Source: CAWKZT01 sp963854565 (lineage in GTDB: Bacteria; Actinomycetota; Acidimicrobiia; Acidimicrobiales; JAHEJN01). From it: a stretch of DNA of 17,242 bases. Under the pieces are notes generated by a model. That model did no database searches. It was not told the origin of the DNA and worked only from the letters and a program-made list of their open reading frames with translations. The DNA is taken from assembly GCA_963854565.1 (NCBI GenBank), contig CAWKZT010000032.1, positions 1 to 17,242 on the forward strand. Direction: 5' to 3'. Of this stretch, positions 14,701 through 17,242 are shown piece by piece. Position 1 is the first letter of the stretch; the number at the start of each line of letters is the position of its first letter. The position numbers were made by a program, and so were the translations under genes.

Positions 14701-15672
14701 CTAGGAGATAGCGGCGGAAGTTGCGGCAGGAACGAGTCCGGCAATGGCATTGGTCACTTCGTCGGGATTTTCCCACAGCACCATGTGGCCAGCGTCCTTG
14801 ATGGTGACCAGGGTGGCCCCAGGAATCATCTCGGCGAGCTTGACGTTATTGCCATAGCTCGTCACGAAGTCGGTCGTGCCACACACCACTGTTGTGGGTA
14901 CGTCGATACCAACAATGCGGTCCTCGACGTTGTACGTGGTGAGGCCAAGGACGGCTCCGATGCGGGATTCGTCGGGGCAATTCGCGGCGGTGTCGAGTGC
15001 GAAGTCAATGAGTTGCGTGTTGGGCTTAGTGCCCAGGACGAACCGGGCAAAACGCCTCCGGATGCGCAGCGACAATGGGTCGTCGCCTTGGAGCGAACTC
15101 GAAGGGCGACTAGCGAACAATTTGGCTCCCGCTCTTCGGAGAAAGTCCGAGGTGTTGGCTAGGGTTGCCACCAAGCACAGGCCAGCTACTCGTTGGCTAA
15201 AATCTTGCGGGTGGTCAACTGCGTAACTCATCGACGCCATACCACCCATCGAGTGACCCACCAAGACAAAATCGGTTAGGCCGAGAGCGGCGAAAACCTG
15301 TTGGAGGTCACGTCCTTGGCGGGCTGCGCTGAAGCCTTCGGTACCAATCGTCGAGCCGCCGTGGCCCCGCTGATTGATACCGATTACTCGATGCCCTGAT
15401 GCAACCAGACGATCGGCCACCGGACCCCAATCATCGGACCGCGAGGTCAATCCGTGGACCAACACGACCGTAGGGCCTGCTCCGAAGCGGTCGACTTTGA
15501 TCTCGGCTCCGTCGTTGGTCGGAACCATGATGGTGTCCGTCCCGGGGAATCGAGGTTGATCGGACCCGAGCGGGTTGGGGGCCTTGGCCCATCGGCGGTC
15601 CGTAGCAATGTTGCTGCCAACAATCACCGCGCCGATGCCAGCGATGGCGAGGAACTTACGAGAAATAGTCAC
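14701..15672 (-). CDS. Alpha/beta-fold hydrolase with N-terminal membrane anchor
   Basis: 323 residues. An N-terminal hydrophobic segment (about 7-23) forms a signal anchor or uncleaved signal. The hydrolase fold begins at about residue 58: LVHGLTSRSDDWG (71-83) carries the oxyanion-hole HG, GHSMGG (139-144) contains nucleophile S141, D268 in VVCGTTDF is the likely acid and H296 in DAGHMVLWE the catalytic histidine. A cap domain lies between about 170 and 250. It looks like an esterase, lipase or epoxide-hydrolase relative; the substrate is unknown. The GTG start has a clear AGGAG seven to eight bases upstream, unlike most first genes here. It is followed without gap by the MATE exporter, so substrate modification and export may be linked. 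Divergent from ilvD. Confidence 0.9.
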   Translation of the reverse strand: MTISRKFLAIAGIGAVIVGSNIATDRRWAKAPNPLGSDQPRFPGTDTIMVPTNDGAEIKVDRFGAGPTVVLVHGLTSRSDDWGPVADRLVASGHRVIGINQRGHGGSTIGTEGFSAARQGRDLQQVFAALGLTDFVLVGHSMGGMASMSYAVDHPQDFSQRVAGLCLVATLANTSDFLRRAGAKLFASRPSSSLQGDDPLSLRIRRRFARFVLGTKPNTQLIDFALDTAANCPDESRIGAVLGLTTYNVEDRIVGIDVPTTVVCGTTDFVTSYGNNVKLAEMIPGATLVTIKDAGHMVLWENPDEVTNAIAGLVPAATSAAIS

Positions 15673-15678
15673 GGTGTT

Positions 15679-15683
15679 CTCCT
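15679..15683 (-). promoter_or_regulatory. Ribosome binding site of the alpha/beta hydrolase gene
   Basis: AGGAG on the minus strand, six bases before the GTG start when counted from its end. It is the only first-in-operon gene of the window with a clear Shine-Dalgarno sequence, and it supports this start. Confidence 0.65.
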
Positions 15684-15718
15684 GGGTCTAGCTAAATAGG
15701 TAGCTCAGGCGATCCAGC

Positions 15719-15724
15719 ATATTA
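15719..15724 (-). promoter_or_regulatory. Possible -10 element (TAATAT) of the hydrolase - MATE operon
   Basis: TAATAT on the minus strand would give a leader of roughly 40 bases before the GTG, consistent with the Shine-Dalgarno site. TATGCT at 15716-15721 is an overlapping alternative. It overlaps the ilvD -10 element by two bases, so the divergent promoters may compete. Confidence 0.35.
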
Positions 15725-15728
15725 GGCT
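15723..15728 (+). promoter_or_regulatory. -10 element (TAGGCT) of ilvD
   Basis: TAGGCT is followed by six bases and the ilvD ATG, again predicting a leaderless mRNA. No attenuator or T-box-like leader can exist if this is the main start. Confidence 0.55.
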
Positions 15729-15734
15729 TACGCC

Positions 15735-17242
15735 ATGCCTGAGTATCGATCCCGTACAACTACCCACGGTCGCAACATGGCCGGCGCCCGCGCTCTGTGG
15801 CGCGCCACCGGAATGGAAGATGGTGATTTCGACAAACCAATCATCGCGATCTCCAATTCGTTCACGCAGTTTGTGCCTGGTCACGTCCATCTGAAGGATC
15901 TCGGTCAGCTCGTGGCGCGCGAGATTGAAGACGCAGGCGGAGTGGCGAAAGAATTCAACACCATCGCCATCGACGATGGCATTGCTATGGGTCACTCTGG
16001 CATGTTGTATTCGTTGCCCAGTCGGGATCTCATTGCCGACTCGGTCGAATACATGGTCAATGCCCACTGTGCCGATGCGCTGGTGTGTATCAGTAACTGC
16101 GACAAGATTACGCCGGGCATGCTCATGGCCGCGATGCGCCTCAATATCCCGGTAATTTTCGTTTCGGGTGGACCAATGGAGGCCGGCAAAACGGCTTTGG
16201 GCGGTCAAGAAGTGAAGGTCGATCTCATCTCGGCGATGATGTCGGCTGGCGATGCGACCGTGAGCGACGAAGATGTTGCCGCCATCGAGCGTTCGGCTTG
16301 CCCCACCTGCGGCTCCTGCTCGGGCATGTTTACGGCAAACTCAATGAATTGTCTCACCGAGGGACTGGGGCTTTCACTCCCCGGCAACGGCACCGTGCTT
16401 GCCACGCACAGTGATCGGCGCGAACTGTTTCTTCAGGCAGGCCGAACCATCGTCGAAATCACGAAGCGCCATTACGAGCAAGACGATTATTCGGTGTTGC
16501 CTCGCAATATTGCGACCAAGTCGGCGTTCAACAACGCTATGGCGCTCGATATTGCGATGGGTGGATCGACCAACACCGTGCTCCACATCATTGCGGCAGC
16601 CCAGGAGGCCGAAATCGACTTTGCGATGGCCGATATTGATGCGCTGAGCCGCAAGGTTCCCAACCTCTGTAAAGTGGCACCGTCGACCGACAAATATCAC
16701 GTCGAAGATGTGCATCGAGCAGGCGGCATCTTCGGCATTTTGGGCGAACTCGATCGGGGCGGTCTCATCGACACGTCCTTGCCGACTATTCACAGCGCGA
16801 CGTTGGCTGATGCTCTAGACGAGTGGGATATCAAACGGCCGACGGCCAGCGCCTTCGCCCGAAAGTTCTACACGTCGGGCCCGGCAGGAATTCGTACGCA
16901 GGAAGCGTTTAGCCAATCGACCCGCTGGGACACTTTGGACGAGGACCGGTCCTTTGGCTGTATTCGCGACATCGAACACTCCTACTCAACTGACGGTGGC
17001 CTAGCGATTCTTTACGGCAACCTCGCCGAGGATGGCTGCATCGTGAAGACCGCGGGGGTCGATGAGTCGATCTGGCAGTTCCGTGGAACGGCACGCGTTT
17101 ATGAAAGCCAAGAGGCTGCCGTCGAAGGGGTACAGGGCGAAGAGGTCCAACCCGGCGATGTGGTCTTGGTGCGCTACGAAGGGCCCAAGGGCGGTCCCGG
17201 CATGCAGGAAATGCTGTATCCCACCACCTACATCAAATCCCG
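15735..17242 (+). CDS. ilvD: Dihydroxyacid dehydratase IlvD, 5' part
   Basis: Partial gene, open at the right edge; 502 complete codons are visible, so roughly the last fifth is missing compared with the 616-residue E. coli enzyme. IlvD is an Fe-S dehydratase of valine, leucine and isoleucine synthesis. Visible hallmarks are RSRTTTHGRNMAGARALWRA (5-24), NSFTQFVPGHVHLKDLG (41-57), DDGIAMGHSGMLYSLPSR (80-97), CISNCDKITPGM (118-129) and CPTCGSCSGMFTANSMNCL (189-207). C122, C195, D81, D123 and K124 match the cluster and metal residues of the E. coli enzyme without offset. The PGH at 48-50, where [2Fe-2S] homologues have a third cysteine, places it in the E. coli-like class. The ATG is six bases after a TAGGCT -10 element. 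Confidence 0.97.
   Translation, partial: MPEYRSRTTTHGRNMAGARALWRATGMEDGDFDKPIIAISNSFTQFVPGHVHLKDLGQLVAREIEDAGGVAKEFNTIAIDDGIAMGHSGMLYSLPSRDLIADSVEYMVNAHCADALVCISNCDKITPGMLMAAMRLNIPVIFVSGGPMEAGKTALGGQEVKVDLISAMMSAGDATVSDEDVAAIERSACPTCGSCSGMFTANSMNCLTEGLGLSLPGNGTVLATHSDRRELFLQAGRTIVEITKRHYEQDDYSVLPRNIATKSAFNNAMALDIAMGGSTNTVLHIIAAAQEAEIDFAMADIDALSRKVPNLCKVAPSTDKYHVEDVHRAGGIFGILGELDRGGLIDTSLPTIHSATLADALDEWDIKRPTASAFARKFYTSGPAGIRTQEAFSQSTRWDTLDEDRSFGCIRDIEHSYSTDGGLAILYGNLAEDGCIVKTAGVDESIWQFRGTARVYESQEAAVEGVQGEEVQPGDVVLVRYEGPKGGPGMQEMLYPTTYIKS

Noticed and set aside
15855..15884. Missing third cluster cysteine in IlvD
   Set aside because: The E. coli-type and Streptomyces-type enzymes also have FVPGH at this place; it is a normal class difference.

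Overview
The window looks like a stretch of chromosome from a high-GC actinobacterium, probably an Acidimicrobiia-type lineage with a compact genome. The evidence is the mnmA - ligA - gatC - gatA - gatB backbone (from memory, Mycobacterium tuberculosis has a similar order), frequent GTG starts, a PASTA-domain Ser/Thr kinase, and many starts that look leaderless. The lineage is an inference. There are 16 protein genes, of which the first (mnmA) and last (ilvD) are cut by the window edges. I see no tRNA, rRNA, CRISPR array, insertion sequence, phage gene or pseudogene, and no gene-free stretch longer than about 70 bases.

Left part (1-6505): the 3' end of mnmA (tRNA 2-thiouridylase) meets tail-to-tail an unrecognised membrane protein. 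That gene shares a 38-base divergent control region with ligA (NAD-dependent DNA ligase). ligA meets tail-to-tail a small membrane-anchored protein, which is divergent from a PknB-type kinase with four PASTA repeats. The kinase converges with a small SCP2-type lipid-binding protein.

Middle (6567-9756): gatC, gatA and gatB form a tightly coupled operon for the Asp/Glu-tRNA amidotransferase, with start/stop overlaps at both junctions.

Right part (9753-15672): six minus-strand genes. In transcription order they are an alpha/beta hydrolase and a MATE transporter (directly abutting), a cysteine-rich DUF3109-like protein with its own promoter, then a hotdog thioesterase, a PfkB sugar kinase and a cytoplasmic sulfatase as a second tight operon. 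Divergent from this block is ilvD (dihydroxyacid dehydratase, branched-chain amino acid synthesis), which runs off the window.

Most genes are housekeeping and I do not see a convincing new system. Three points deserve attention. LigA carries Ala where the DNA-contacting OB-fold arginine (E. coli Arg333) is expected, while the other residues I could check are kept. Seven of the fifteen visible starts, plus two weaker ones, have a TANNNT -10 element exactly 6 or 7 bases before the start codon, implying leaderless mRNAs. The thioesterase - sugar kinase - sulfatase operon may be a small pathway for a sulfated sugar. All four tail-to-tail junctions overlap or are separated by 6 bases or fewer, leaving no room for separate terminators.
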